A stretch of 64,000 bases of DNA from Parelaphostrongylus tenuis (Eukaryota; Nematoda; Chromadorea; Rhabditida; Metastrongylidae). Made by a program: the position numbers and the translations under genes. Within the stretch, counting starts at the first letter, position 1; each line of letters opens with the position of its first letter. The notes below the pieces were generated by a model. The model was given only the letters and a program-made list of their open reading frames with translations. It was not told where the DNA came from and did no database searches. This document shows positions 32,341-42,601 of the stretch, in pieces. Location: contig JAHQIW010003777.1 in assembly GCA_019055375.1 (NCBI GenBank), positions 248,001-312,000 on the forward strand, given 5' to 3'.

Positions 32341-33612
32341 ATCTCCAGCTGTCATATAACATTTTTTCAAACTTGCTTTTCTTCTTTCAACTCATGATTC
32401 TGTAGTCGTTTGATAGCTTAAGAAATTTTAGTTCTGATATTAGTCTTGATTTGCGGCTCTACCTCTTCAAAACTGACCAACGCCTAGAGCTTTTTCTGTA
32501 TTCTATAAATTCAGTAAAAACAACGCCTATTGGTCTTGAAAATCCCTATTTTCCAACGTGACTGCTACATTCTTGGTACAGCGACGCAGTTACAGTTCTC
32601 AATGCATATTAACATTGACGCCGTCGCATTCTGTAGTTTCGAAAGCAAACTGTCTTCATAGTACGGCTTATATAAGAAGCTAATTATGGAGAGGGTTCTA
32701 GGATATGGTCGGAGTAGGCTTCAATAGACTTTGCATTCAATAATTTGAGGAGTACTTCTACGAAGAAGAGGAGATCCAGTGTTCAAGGTCTCTTATGTAG
32801 TTATGGGCAGCTGCAGTTGGCTACAGATGGTTTTATTGAAGTTACTTGGCGAGGTTGGAAGCGGACGAAGAAGAATAGATCGCCTTGAAGCCATTAAACT
32901 GGAAGAAGATGCATAGACACTAAGTTAGTGCCCATGTCCAGTGAAAAATGCCGCCTTGATAAATGACGTTCAAAGCGCTGTATACGCAGCAGCGCAGCAG
33001 AAGTATTCATAGCTATAGGAGGATTGAAGAAAGTGAGTTTTTTCTTCTATAAATGTTCCAATTGCTCCAATACACTGATAGTGAAAAATATGGAAGGAGT
33101 TATCGACGTAGTGGCAATGCATCCAGTATTCAACACTATTTTTGGCAAACTATTCATGGCCATGTAACTTACCATCGTAATGATGACTTTAAAGCAATGC
33201 ATGGAATGAGGTCATATCAGTATTGGAAGATTTATGTCTGATAATTTATCTTGATTCACGCATGTGATATGTTATAGGCTCTTATACAAAGCAATACACG
33301 CGTTTCGGCATTGACAGCCTCGCCATTTCGTCTTAGAAAATCCTTTGGGGGTAACCCAGCCCCTTACCTAGAACAGACGCAAACGTACTATTTACATATG
33401 CCATCAAGTGAAAGAATTTACTAAATGGGCATTGTACACTCGACTTCTTCTGACTGGCATTTATGAAATATCATAGCGCTCGTTTTGGCTGTTCTCTAAA
33501 GACCTCCTTTCACTTGATGGCACATGTAAATAGTACGTTTGCATCTCCTCTATGCAAGGGAGTTGGGTTCCTTCCAAGAGGGACTGGCTAAGACGAGGGA
33601 CACTGTGCAAAT
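32340..33612 (+). repeat. Block B right part, copy at 32 kb (truncated)
   Basis: This matches 11865-13500 and 62070-63780: 'gtagtcgtttgatagctt', 'caacgcctattggtcttgaaa', 'ttatataagaagcta', 'gtgcccatgtccagtgaaaaat' and 'gatgactttaaagcaatgcatgg'. Foldback P2 is missing here. Homology stops inside foldback P3 at about 33612. Confidence 0.85.
33255..33612. repeat. Foldback element P3, copy 2 (truncated)
   Basis: Long arms pair: 'acgtactatttacatatgcca' (left) with 'tggcacatgtaaatagtacg' (right), and 'gtcttagaaaatcc' with the right-end 'ggctaagacg' part. The outer end of the right arm has been lost. Confidence 0.8.
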
Positions 33613-34555
33613 TTCTTTTGAAGATTCTTCTTTTTTCCTGAATGATCACTTTCCTGACAATTGAAATGCCTACCGTTTCCTCTGCACATTTTCATTTGTG
33701 GCTCGGCTTTGCAAAGTTCGGCTTTGTAGAACCACACAAAGTCGTCAGCAGCTCAAAAAGAAAAAAAAAGTTGTGAGAACGGAAAGTATGAGATAAGTTC
33801 TGAAGAACATCAAAGATGTGCGATTTTCTAAAATTTAGTCACACAGAAAAAAATATCATTTCAGATTACATATCTTTCTCATTCCATTGAACACAAAGTA
33901 GGCGAAATAGGTGGAAAAACCGATGACCCTGCGACCTCGAAGATGCATGGCATAGCATATAATTTTCGCATTAAAATGTTGTAATGATAGGCGTTATCGA
34001 AACCGTCCCGTACGTGACGGACATCACACCCAACTGCGCGTGCGATCATGATTTTATAATCTGATGGAAAAAACCAGCTAAAGTCTCTAACACGGATCAG
34101 TTTGCTGGTAAATAGTCTATGAGACTTCGAAAAAAACTGATGATGGTGTAGAATTGCAAAAACTCTACACAAAAGCTATCGAATCGATTATGGTGACTGA
34201 TGTTGGATGACGTTGATTGAAACATGCAGCAAGACTTGGGCCTTTCAGAATTCTGAGGCGAGCCGAATTATATTTTAGATTAGTTAAAGTTCACATATAC
34301 ATTAATATACAACGTAGTTATATTCATGTGTTATTTACACATATATTAGGTGTTCCCGTAACACAATTGCACGCATTAATGCGAACGAAGCCCTCGATAA
34401 TCATCATAATGGTTATTACAGGAATCCTCAAAGGAAAATACACCTTTTTTAGAAAGGAACCTCAGCAGTAAAAAATAAGTACTAAAAAGAATTTTTCGTT
34501 TTACGAATTCTAAGTTACTCGATATTTTTGTATAGTTTTAATCTTTCTAAAGCAT
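33613..34555. other. Unassigned stretch; weak minus-strand exon candidate
   Basis: No window repeat was recognised. On the minus strand, 'tttttccatcag' at 34061-34072 could be an acceptor opening a frame that reads 'DYKIMIARAVGCDVRHVRDG' and on to a stop at 33879. There is no domain and no clear donor, so this is only a note. Confidence 0.3.
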
Positions 34556-34559
34556 GTAT

Positions 34560-35390
34560 TACTAGAAACTAGTGGAATTCACCGCCTACATAATATAACA
34601 TACTTTTCTCGTCAGAAAGAGCATCTCTCAAGTAAGAGATACCATAATCAAAGTGTTGTTCCCATATTTCCAAGTCATTTGACGAGTACCCAGTGACGAT
34701 TAAGCGTCAGCAAGCGCTTCATTTTGAAGAAGACAAGAAGAACATCTAATGAAGAAATAGTTTCGATCATACTCACTAATGACTTTGTATAATTTTTCAT
34801 TTCTTTAATGAGAATTGCCGATGATCTGTGTGTGGCTGTGGACTTTCCACTCCGTTCTACGAATGACTAGTGAACATGAAGCATCGAGGAGCGGTTCATT
34901 TTAAAAAAGAAGCTGTGCAGAAGCATCAGATAACAAAGCAATTTCGACTTGAATCACCATATTTTTAAGATTTTTCTAATTCCTTGAGTGAAAAATGCCG
35001 ATGTCTTAAATGTGGTCTCTAGTTTCTACGCTCTTTCACGAGTTGAACTGTGAAGCGTTGTGGACGCCTTATTTTGAGGAATCCAGTGTGTAGAAATATC
35101 AAATAACGGAACAACTTCCGATCTGACTCACTAATAATTTTATACGATTTTTTGACTAAGCACTAGATACCGATGTCCTAGGTGTAATTCCTGTATTTTC
35201 ACGCTCTTTCACGAATAGTCAGTGAGCGATGAAGCGTTAGTAAACTCTTCATTTTGAGAAGACAGTGTGTAGAAACATCAAGTAACGATACAATATCAGT
35301 CTGACATACTACCAATTTTACATGATTTCTAAAAAGGTATGTTCGCGGTACCAGACTTCTAAGTGTTTTTCATATTTCTACATGCTCTTC
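34560..35390 (+). repeat. Tandem array iv, ~178-bp units
   Basis: 'ttcattttgaagaagacaag'-type blocks lie near 34717, 34887, 35064 and 35246, followed by 'agaacatcaa.taacga', 'tcact.ataattttat', 'ctttcacgaatagtc' and 'gaagcgttag'. A remnant at 35945-36000 shows the array continued beyond the inserted MITE. Confidence 0.8.
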
Positions 35391-35394
35391 TATC

Positions 35395-35945
35395 AGACCG
35401 CTTTTGTAGACCGCGTAAAATGATATAACCTGATAAGTGATATGACATGTTTGAGATGTTAGGTCTAGTGGTATACAGCGCCTGTTTCGTCCTATTAGGG
35501 ACTCATCAGTATCACCCTCTCTCGGTTCAGCGATCTCCTGAGGTTGAATAATCTCAATAAGAATCGAAGCCAGATAAAAAATCACCCTAAATCAGATTAT
35601 GCAGTTACATGACATTGTGGTGACCGTAGCCAAGCACGTAACTTAGATGTATGCATGCACGTGTATGCACACGTTAGAAGAGGTGTGATTCATTGTAACA
35701 GTTACGTGCTCGACAGCCAGTCACCACAATGTTAGGTAACTACATCATCTGACTTGGGGTGATTTCTTATTCGGTTTCGGTTTCTTTTATAGAGTATTAC
35801 TTAACCTCAGCGGATCTGCTGAACCGAAGGAGGGTGGTGCTGATGAGTTCCAATAGGCGAAACAGCGCCTGTATACCACTAGACCTAACAGCTCAAAACA
35901 TGTTATATCCTTATCAGATAATTCTGCACTGCTTTATAATGCGAA
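35395..35945. mobile_element. Palindromic MITE inserted in array iv
   Basis: Nearly the whole element is an inverted repeat. 'atgttaggtctagtggtatac' (left arm, about 35457) matches 'gtataccactagacctaacag' (right arm, about 35873). The inner blocks 'acgtaactta' / 'acagttacgtgctcg' and 'gacattgtggtga' / 'gtcaccacaatg' also pair around 35660. It has no coding capacity. It splits a ~178-bp array, whose unit resumes at once at 35945 with 'gactaagtgttagtgaaccc'. Confidence 0.85.
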
Positions 35946-35999
35946 CGACTAAGTGTTAGTGAACCCTTCATTTTAAGGAAGACACGTTGAAAGAAAATC

Positions 36000-36363
36000 T
36001 TTCATTATCATAGTCAGGCGTTCAATGTGGAGTTTCTTCCAAAGCGGAGAAACAATTTTCAATCAAACAACAAAAATGCTCTCTACGTATTCGCCATCGA
36101 CCGATGGCCGCGTCAACATCCCATCCCCTCCCCCTCCCTCAGCTCGCAGCACACGAACTGGAAAATGAACACTTGTTCAAGTATGTGTGAATCAATCTTA
36201 TATTCCCTGCTTTACTACACAGAAATGGTCTCTCCAGAAAATAGGCACAGCATTGAGATCATCAAATCTTACGCCATCGAACGATTACTAACAGTCCGAA
36301 GAAAGAGATTTGCCCTGCAAAAAAAACCAACTTTGTAGAACACAAATACTTCCTTTTCAACAT
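36000..36363. repeat. Diverged relative of 14960-15200
   Basis: 'gagaaacaattttcaatcaaacaacaaa', 'atattccctgctttactac', 'aaaataggcacagcattgag' and 'acgccatcgaacgattactaa' follow the order seen at 14930-15170. No gene. Confidence 0.5.
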
Positions 36364-36677
36364 GGTTATAAAGAAAGGATAAAGCTTCGGCTTGATCAAT
36401 CCCTGAGGGATGCGCCATGCATTTCTCTCCATTTCTAACTTCATTTGAGGTGACTAAATGCTTTTCTGGCCTCTACAATGACCCGCGGTGGCCTCCCGCT
36501 GAACCGAGTCAGTGCTTCATATCCTCCCAGACAAGTCTGAGACCAGTTTGGTACCACTTCACTGACCCAAGAGAGATGGATGGCTTGGTGAGCCATTAGC
36601 GCGAGATCGAACCATCGACCTCGTGCGCGATGCAGACCACCTCTAACCACTGCGCCACATGTGCGAACGGTTGTAAA
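36364..36677 (-). repeat. tRNA-derived SINE family 2, well-preserved copy
   Basis: The element spans about 36373-36668 on the minus strand and aligns almost collinearly with 3358-3658. The A-box is 'tggcgcagtggttagag' and the B-box 'ggttcgatctc'. Likely target duplication: 'ggttataaa' (36364-36372) and 'ggttgtaaa' (36669-36677), one mismatch. Confidence 0.85.
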
Positions 36678-36679
36678 CA

Positions 36680-38700
36680 GACTTTTCCAGAAATGGGCAA
36701 AATATCACGCTAGCCATAGATTTGAGCTTTCAAATCATTGCTAACATTTTTATGAAAAGTTGTTGTCCAGCGTAAGGGATAGGGTTGAACATCTGTGCTA
36801 TCAAACGAAAAAGTACCGTGTTTTGAATATATGCCATTATTTATATACAACTAGTATTGATTCATATAGTGTCGCAATATGACATCATTAAACGTCCTAC
36901 CAAAATGTAGAGCTTATTGCGACGGAAGTCATTTCCAGGTAAATGGCAGAGTCGGAAAACGTTGGAAATCCTTGTGTGTCACAAAACGAGCCGCGAAGGT
37001 AGCCAGCACTAAGGTCTGATATTATGAAAGTTTTCTTTCACAAAAGAGAAATGATACGACAATTAAAACTTGATTGTAATCAAAGACATCAAGATGTTTC
37101 AAAACTGAAAAAGTTTTTTGCACGTATTTCTCTACTGAAGAAATATAATTTTGGGCTCTTTCTTATTATAAAGGAACAACTGAAAAATCGACTTCATTAG
37201 CTGGAGAGAAACTTTTAACAGGAGTGTTCGAAAGCTGGGACTTGAAGCTACCGTTTCAGGCTCTCGATTGTTCAAAGCACCATCATATGCACGCTGTAGC
37301 ATCGAGATCAAAATTATGTTTCACATTCGATTTCTGCCTTCATTTCTGCAACGCGTATAATTCGCTCAAAGTCGAAAAACATAACAGCCTGTAGAGGAAT
37401 TTTCGTGTTATCTTAGTCAATCGTTTTACTTGGACTTTCTCTCCAGAGCAAAGGGACAATTCCTAATTGAATAACAAAATATCAACGGCTCCGCCTCGTC
37501 CCGCCCGGCCACATCTCCTGCCACGGCCTTCTCCTTGTTGAACAGCTTCGTAAACAACGTTACCAAAAATGAAAAACTCGATTCTTTTCTACCCTGCTAA
37601 ACCGTATTTCCAGGAACTAAGCACATCACTAGAATTAGAAAAACGTTGCTGTATCAGCTAATACTAATAGCCAAAGGAAAGAACTTCTGTCCGGCGAGGT
37701 TTAAAGCACAAATCAAAGACCAGAGGAGAATAAAAGATCAAAAGAGCTTTTCGAAAAGAAAGCATATTTTGGAGTTTCTTGGAGCTTATGCTATAGTCTT
37801 AGTACTAGCACTCTGAGAAAGAAATTTTGTTCAGCGAAATATAAGCGAGATAAGAGAAAGGAAAACGTGGTTTTATGAAGCACGATTCTATTTCGAATGT
37901 TACAATGTTATAAAGGGGTGTTTTGAAAAACCGGCAATCTGGGACTGCAGCCACAAGTCTCAGTTTTTGAATAGTCACTAACACTCCTATGGAATGTTCC
38001 TACCCAGTGAATGAGATCGGTTTTTCATTTGTTTCCTTATAATCAGGAAAACCTAATTTTGCTATGGCGGCTTGGTGTTAAAAATTTTAGGTTTTGTTTA
38101 TCTTTACAAACACGCCAAATACGTCTATTGCTCATAGTGTTGAAGCAAATGTTTCATATTTTTGCATATTATTTCTACTATCCAAAGGCGGGCGGACCAT
38201 AATGGATGCACTCAACTTCAAGAAATTCTCATTTGATGCCAAAGAAAAATAGCAATGGAGGTTTTAATATGTCTCAAAACTCCAAGAAAAGCCGCAAAGA
38301 GGGATGGCTTGAAATCGCCAATTTTCTCTACCTATATCTGAAGTGAATATTCTCAATTTCACTTCTTACCAATGTAGATTCTTAGTTATCAGCCTGTTTC
38401 ATTAAGTTGGAAAACCAAAACATATTTTTCGTTGAAGTTTTCATCTCCAAAATCGAAAGAGCTGAAGAATAGGGAATTCTGGACGAAGAAATCACCAGCA
38501 TGTCAATGGTACTTCTAAATTCTCGGTTACATTGAACACAAATAATCTAATTTCACTGTCAACTTCACGAATTTCAGTTCTAGACAGTTCTCGCAAAGGG
38601 AGCAAAACGAAAAATTCTGCAGGATGAGGTGATGTGTGTAATACGATTTTCGTGTTAATTTGATGTGGAAGAAACTTGAGCTGCGAACTTGTGTTAATAA
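36680..38700. repeat. Degenerate repeat modules and unassigned AT-rich DNA
   Basis: Blocks shared with 14760-15330 and 23510-24260 occur near 37250-37900 ('gctgtagcatcgagatc', 'cattcgatttctgccttcattt', 'gaaaaacataacagcctgtag', 'tgttcagcgaaatataagcg'). The 38000-38700 part is unassigned. The 63-codon frame 38011-38202 has no support. Confidence 0.4.
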
Positions 38701-38799
38701 GGCTTTATGTAAGCATTATTAATACAGTAACAGTTGGCGAGGTTAACAATCACGCATATAGACAATAACGAATAATAAAGATATTGGCTGTTGGCAGAT

Positions 38800-38950
38800 A
38801 AAGTGTTGTAGCGTAGAAAGAGTAGTGTCAGAACGGACGTTGGTGGTGCAACGGTTAAACACGCGCCTACGGAAGGAGCGAGATCTGGGTTCGAATGACG
38901 TCTAACGCAGGTGTTTTTGCACACCACTCTACATCACTGGGTATATTGAA
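38800..38950 (+). repeat. tRNA-like SINE family 1
   Basis: The core is at about 38836-38908, with 'ggtggtgcaacgg' (A-box) and 'gggttcgaatgac' (B-box, second half damaged). The right tail 'tttttgcacaccactctac', then 'atcactgggtatatt', is intact. The left tail 'gttgtagcgtagaaagagtagtg' is an imperfect inverted copy. Confidence 0.75.
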
Positions 38951-39218
38951 TAAGATATCAATATAGATTGCCTAAAATCTAAAGAGGAACATTTATAAGT
39001 GTTCAGGTGCATACCAAAAAGAGTAACATAACCATTCACATCCTTGAATAGATAACAGTCTCTGCAAGTGGTGGCTTGGTACTTTAGTCAACGTAGAAGG
39101 CGAGTCATCGATAGCGATTATGCGAATTCTTTCAACAATAGGTTTGCAGGTACACTCTGTGGCATTTCGGCAAAATAGATTGCAACAGATGACAAGTGTT
39201 CTAAAAAGAAAAATGTAT

Positions 39219-39327
39219 CTAGACCTTTTTTAAAGAATTAGAAATCTTTAAATGAAAAGCATTTGCATGAGCGGAGGGCAGACCGTACTCTGTCATTTCC
39301 CCTCTGTGTAGACATGAAGGATCGATC
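39219..39327 (-). CDS. Candidate exon C of an unidentified minus-strand gene
   Basis: It is preceded by an excellent acceptor 'ttttattttcttcag' and opens in phase with exon B. It reads 'IDPSCLHRGEMTEYGLPSAH' and runs to a stop at 39219, or to a donor 'aaggtctag' at 39225. The 'EYGLPSAHA' segment recalls the P-S-x-x-H box of PAP2-type lipid phosphatases (for example sphingosine-1-phosphate phosphatases). What follows, however, does not fit that family, so the resemblance may be chance. The intron to exon B would be 70 bp, a normal nematode size. The product is unknown. Confidence 0.35.
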
Positions 39328-39397
39328 CTGAAGAAAATAAAATTTAGTCAGAAAGAAGGCAGCAATGAAAATAGTGAAACATGTAAATGAGTAATAC

Positions 39398-39437
39398 CTG
39401 CGATGCCTGGTAGGTGGGCTGCCGTTACCGATATTAT
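39398..39437 (-). CDS. Candidate exon B (40 bp)
   Basis: A 40-bp exon lies between acceptor 'cgtacactttcag' and donor 'caggtatta'. In the phase set by its neighbours it codes for 'NIGNGSPPTRHR' with split codons at both ends. The two flanking phases match exons A and C, which is the main support. Too short to identify. Confidence 0.35.
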
Positions 39438-40172
39438 CTGAAAGTGTACGTCTCAAATTTACATCAGCACAATAATAATTAATACATATGCAATTAGTTC
39501 GGCGCTGATTAATCGTTGACAGATGCACAAAACGTTAAATTACAGTGTGCATCGTAGAAACCTAGTGCATATTCTGGCTATTCAGTGTCTGAATTAATTT
39601 AAGAATTTGTTCTCCTGTACAAATCTGGCAACAGTTTACAAAATTAGAACGGCGGGATTCAATCAGCACTGTGAGTGAGATCATTTGAACAACACCGTTT
39701 TTGCGAGCATTTGTTAGAACTGATTAACATGCGGTTCTATCTTATAAAGTCGAAATTTGCGTTAGTTCTTTGATTTTTCTCAAACACCGTGTTCTAAACT
39801 ACTTAGTTAATTAATACTGAGAAAAACATGAAAAAGAAGAAAAGAATCACGAGTATATGAAAATGCAAGTCTTCAGGAACTTACTGAGACACAAAAATAA
39901 TGATAAAACAGCATATGTGAGGTCTTGAATAAGGTTCGAATTGTAATCCCTATTTCGTAACGAATAAACGAAAAGTGTAGATGTTGCGGAACAATGTAAT
40001 ATTACTCCCCCTCAAATGCTGACCCATCGCAGCATCTTTTCTTTCTGTACTCCTAACACTAACTCTCATTCAGTAATCCACCAATACTATAAATACACAC
40101 TATTGTAGATTAAGGGAGAGAAAACTTATAAAAAAAAGATTCGAGACAAAAATTGGAAAGTTTAGAAAATAC
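39438..40172 (-). other. Putative intron between exons B and A
   Basis: 735 bp of AT-rich sequence without coding signs lie between a donor-like 'cggtatttt' at 40172 and the acceptor at 39438. No recognisable repeat is present. Confidence 0.3.
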
Positions 40173-40298
40173 CGTGTTCGGGCTCAGCGATGCCTTCACC
40201 ACGAATGCCTCTATCGCGAAGGTACTTCTTTGCCTTCCATGAAGTTCTAACATTCGTTTTTCGATATAATCGAAGTAGGCAAAGCATGCCCTTATCAC
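40173..40298 (-). CDS. Candidate exon A
   Basis: 126 bp between 'gcgctattgcag' and the donor-like 'gtattttc'. In the phase compatible with exons B and C it reads 'GDKGMLCLLRLYRKTNVRTS' and continues with 'WKAKKYLRDRGIRGEGIAEP', a basic, soluble-looking segment. A second frame across the exon is also open, so the phase argument decides. I do not recognise a family. The upstream exon could not be placed. The mariner relic starts about 250 bp further upstream on the other strand. Confidence 0.35.
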
Positions 40299-40539
40299 CT
40301 GCAATAGCGCAGAAAATTCAGTCGACTGCAGTAGCAGGAGATCAGCGTGTAGGAAACCTAAATTTGATGGCAACATCGGGTGTAATTTATTTTAGTGATC
40401 TCGGTGGTGTGGTGGAATCACGCAGTCCGGTATGTGAGAACACGGAATAACTCCCACAAGGATAGATTGTCTTGCATACCACTCAACAATCTCAGATGTA
40501 TAACTAGATAATTACAACACTATGAAAAGCAGTAAAACA

Positions 40540-41170
40540 AAGATTCGCAAAGTTTGGTATGGCAAGATCAGGAATGGCATATTAATGAGACACACTATAT
40601 TTATATCGCATGGCACTGGTCGTCCAAATTTTCCGTAATTAAAAAAACAACTAAATACACTTGGTTGAGAAAAAGTTCCTTAACACCCGCAAAAAATCCA
40701 AATTTTATGTTTGTTTCACAGAGAATTGGTTGCTGTAAATTCATGGGAATATCTCAGGGGCACTTCTATGAAAAATTTCCACGGCAACGCGTTGAAGGAA
40801 AACTACCTAACCTCGATTCGTCGAAGGCCCGTGCTGTTTCACGAGGCCGTGTCAAGCCTCACACCGCGAAGACTGAAGAAAAGTGTGATGATTTTTTGAA
40901 CGAGGTCATGCAGCACCCATCCTACAGTTCAGATGCTGGGCCGTCCAATCTTGGGTATTTTTTGCTCAATGGAACAATTATTTCGTTGACGGCGATTCGA
41001 GACATTTCGTCAAATTGAAGTGAAATGTCAAGAGTTTTTTGATTCAAAGGTCAAGGAATGGTGATTTCAAGCAGTTGAGAAAGCTTGTATAATGCTGGCA
41101 GAAAGCCTTGGATAATAATGTTATTTAATTTGAAAATGATTATTGTTGTTTTTATTTGGTTTATGCATAA
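40540..41170 (+). pseudogene. Mariner-like transposase relic, C-terminal half, different lineage
   Basis: Alternating plus-strand frames give 'WLRKSSLTPAKNPNFMF', 'ALKENYLTSIRRRPVLFHEA', 'KPHTAKTEEKCDDFLNEVMQ' and 'HPSYSSDAGPSNLGYFL', then 'FDGDSRHFVK'-like text and a W-Q-K-x-L-D-N-N-like end near 41110. This is the order of mariner transposases: H-x-D-N-A-R-P-H around the second Asp, and H-P-P-Y-S-P-D-L-A-P-x-D around the third. Here the second Asp region reads FHEA and the third SSDAG, so at least part of the catalytic triad is lost. It is unrelated in detail to the 7-8 kb copies. No inverted ends were identified. Confidence 0.65.
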
Positions 41171-41779
41171 ATTCTGATTTATAGCTGGTGTCAACAAACT
41201 TTTTCCTTATCCTAATAAAATGCTTAGGACCATGTCCCACTGAGACCTTCGCATTCTGCAAACAGCAATTGTTAAATCTGTTTATATACAAGAATTACAT
41301 CAAACTCAAAATAATGTGTCACATCAAGATAGATACTGATGAAATGGATGGCCCACCAGTAGGGACGCTCTTAAGAATACACAATTTACGATCGCGCCTT
41401 TTGTTAGCCTACTACCGTCCTTCAGAAAACAGTAAAATTATGCTTGACTTTTCCAAAAGCAGTTTGATTACTCCAATATGCAGAAAAATGAACACTGACT
41501 ACAGTAAAAGCCTGGAACTCCTCAGCACGGCTGCCAGAAAATTTTAGAAAAAACCAATTGAATCAGCTCGATGACATTCTTGCAGAGAACCGAAAGTCTT
41601 TAGGAAGCAATATCGTCGCCAGATTTCGCTGTAGCTGGAGGCCACACATTATATACGTGGAAATTTACCATTCTGCGCTAGTAGGCCTTGGGGTACAAGC
41701 AGCATTGGTAGGGATAATTCTGCATGAACCACATCCAACCCGTGTCATAAATCATTTAAGTTGGTCGCAAGTAATACGT
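41171..41779. other. Unassigned stretch with two open frames
   Basis: Plus-strand frames 41188-41547 (119 codons) and 41558-41821 (87 codons) have no motif I recognise. They could be the upstream part of the reverse-transcriptase relic that follows, or neutral sequence. Confidence 0.3.
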
Positions 41780-42160
41780 TCTGATTGTACTGATCTCTGT
41801 AAAGTACGTGAAAGCGTTTGACAGCGTCAAAGCGAGTGCACTCTCGGAACGCTTAGAGGGCAAGTCGTGGATCCGTACTAAATACGAACACTACTTCGCT
41901 GTTACCAGATATGAAACAAAGAAAAAAATTTTTCATAAAACCGTTCACGTACCACAGTGGATTATACAGTCACTCGATTAAGACAACCAGGACTTAGTTA
42001 TGCACTTGTAGAAAATTTGTGCCAAACCTTCTCGAGAAAAACACAGACAAAATTTCGACTATCAATGAAGCAGAGGTGATGTTCATGAACTTTAAAACGA
42101 ATAAGGGATTGAATTGCATTCAATTGAGAAGAAGACATAGTTTATGAAGAATCGAAGATT
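41780..42160 (+). pseudogene. Possible LINE reverse-transcriptase relic
   Basis: 'VKYVKAFDSVKASALSERLE' resembles RT motif A and its following helix (compare 'FIDLKKAFDSVETEAVLEAL' in the 15.5-kb element). 'RTKYEHYFAVTRYETKKKIF' and, after a stop, 'ISTINEAEVMFMNF' then match spacing and character of later RT parts. The motif B and C blocks are not recognisable. If real, it is much older than the two RTE copies. A chance resemblance cannot be excluded. Confidence 0.35.
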
Positions 42161-42397
42161 CTATTATCGAATTAAATCGGATGATTTTCTGACTTATAAG
42201 AACACCTCTTACGTGTTTCGTGGACTTCAATAAACTTGAAGAAAAGCATAAAGTTCCTTCTAAAATTCATCACCCAAGTGCACTGTCCTACAGTCTAGAA
42301 AGAGTCAAAACACAAACTTCATCGACAACGAAAGATCATCAACCGTAAAACAAATCCAAAAGTTTTCAAAATCAAGTAAGAACGATGATTAAACACT
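42161..42397. other. Unassigned AT-rich stretch
   Basis: Nothing recognisable; it lies between the RT-like relic and a candidate terminal exon on the other strand. Confidence 0.35.
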
Positions 42398-42533
42398 TTA
42401 TTGCAGGCACTGCCTTTCACACGTTATACGATAGAGTATAGGCGGTGGACAGCCAGATCGATCGTCACACTTCTTCACAAATGTTCTAGATGGACAGTAA
42501 TGCTCTATGTGCAACCATTTCAAGGAGAAACGG
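42398..42533 (-). CDS. Candidate terminal exon, Cys-rich C-terminus
   Basis: On the minus strand the frame after 'gaaaatcag' reads 'RFSLKWLHIEHYCPSRTFVK', then 'KCDDRSGCPPPILYRITCER' and 'QCLQ' before the stop. The stop overlaps AATAAA ('ctgcaataaagtg'), so a very short 3' UTR is possible. Five cysteines in 34 residues suggest an extracellular or metal-binding tail, but no family was recognised. The acceptor is weak, and the frame stays open 70 bp further upstream. Confidence 0.3.
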
Positions 42534-42601
42534 CTGATTTTCAGGCGCTTGAAGCTATTGTGCTCTGACGTTTCTAGATTTCCATTATTACTAAGAATCA
42601 T

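Noticed and set aside
20660..35390. CRISPR array
   Set aside because: Units are ~178 bp with no spacer/repeat alternation, and the window is eukaryotic.
39219..39327. Firm assignment as a PAP2 or sphingosine-phosphate phosphatase
   Set aside because: Only the short P-S-x-x-H stretch fits; residues after it and the other two motifs of the family are not seen.
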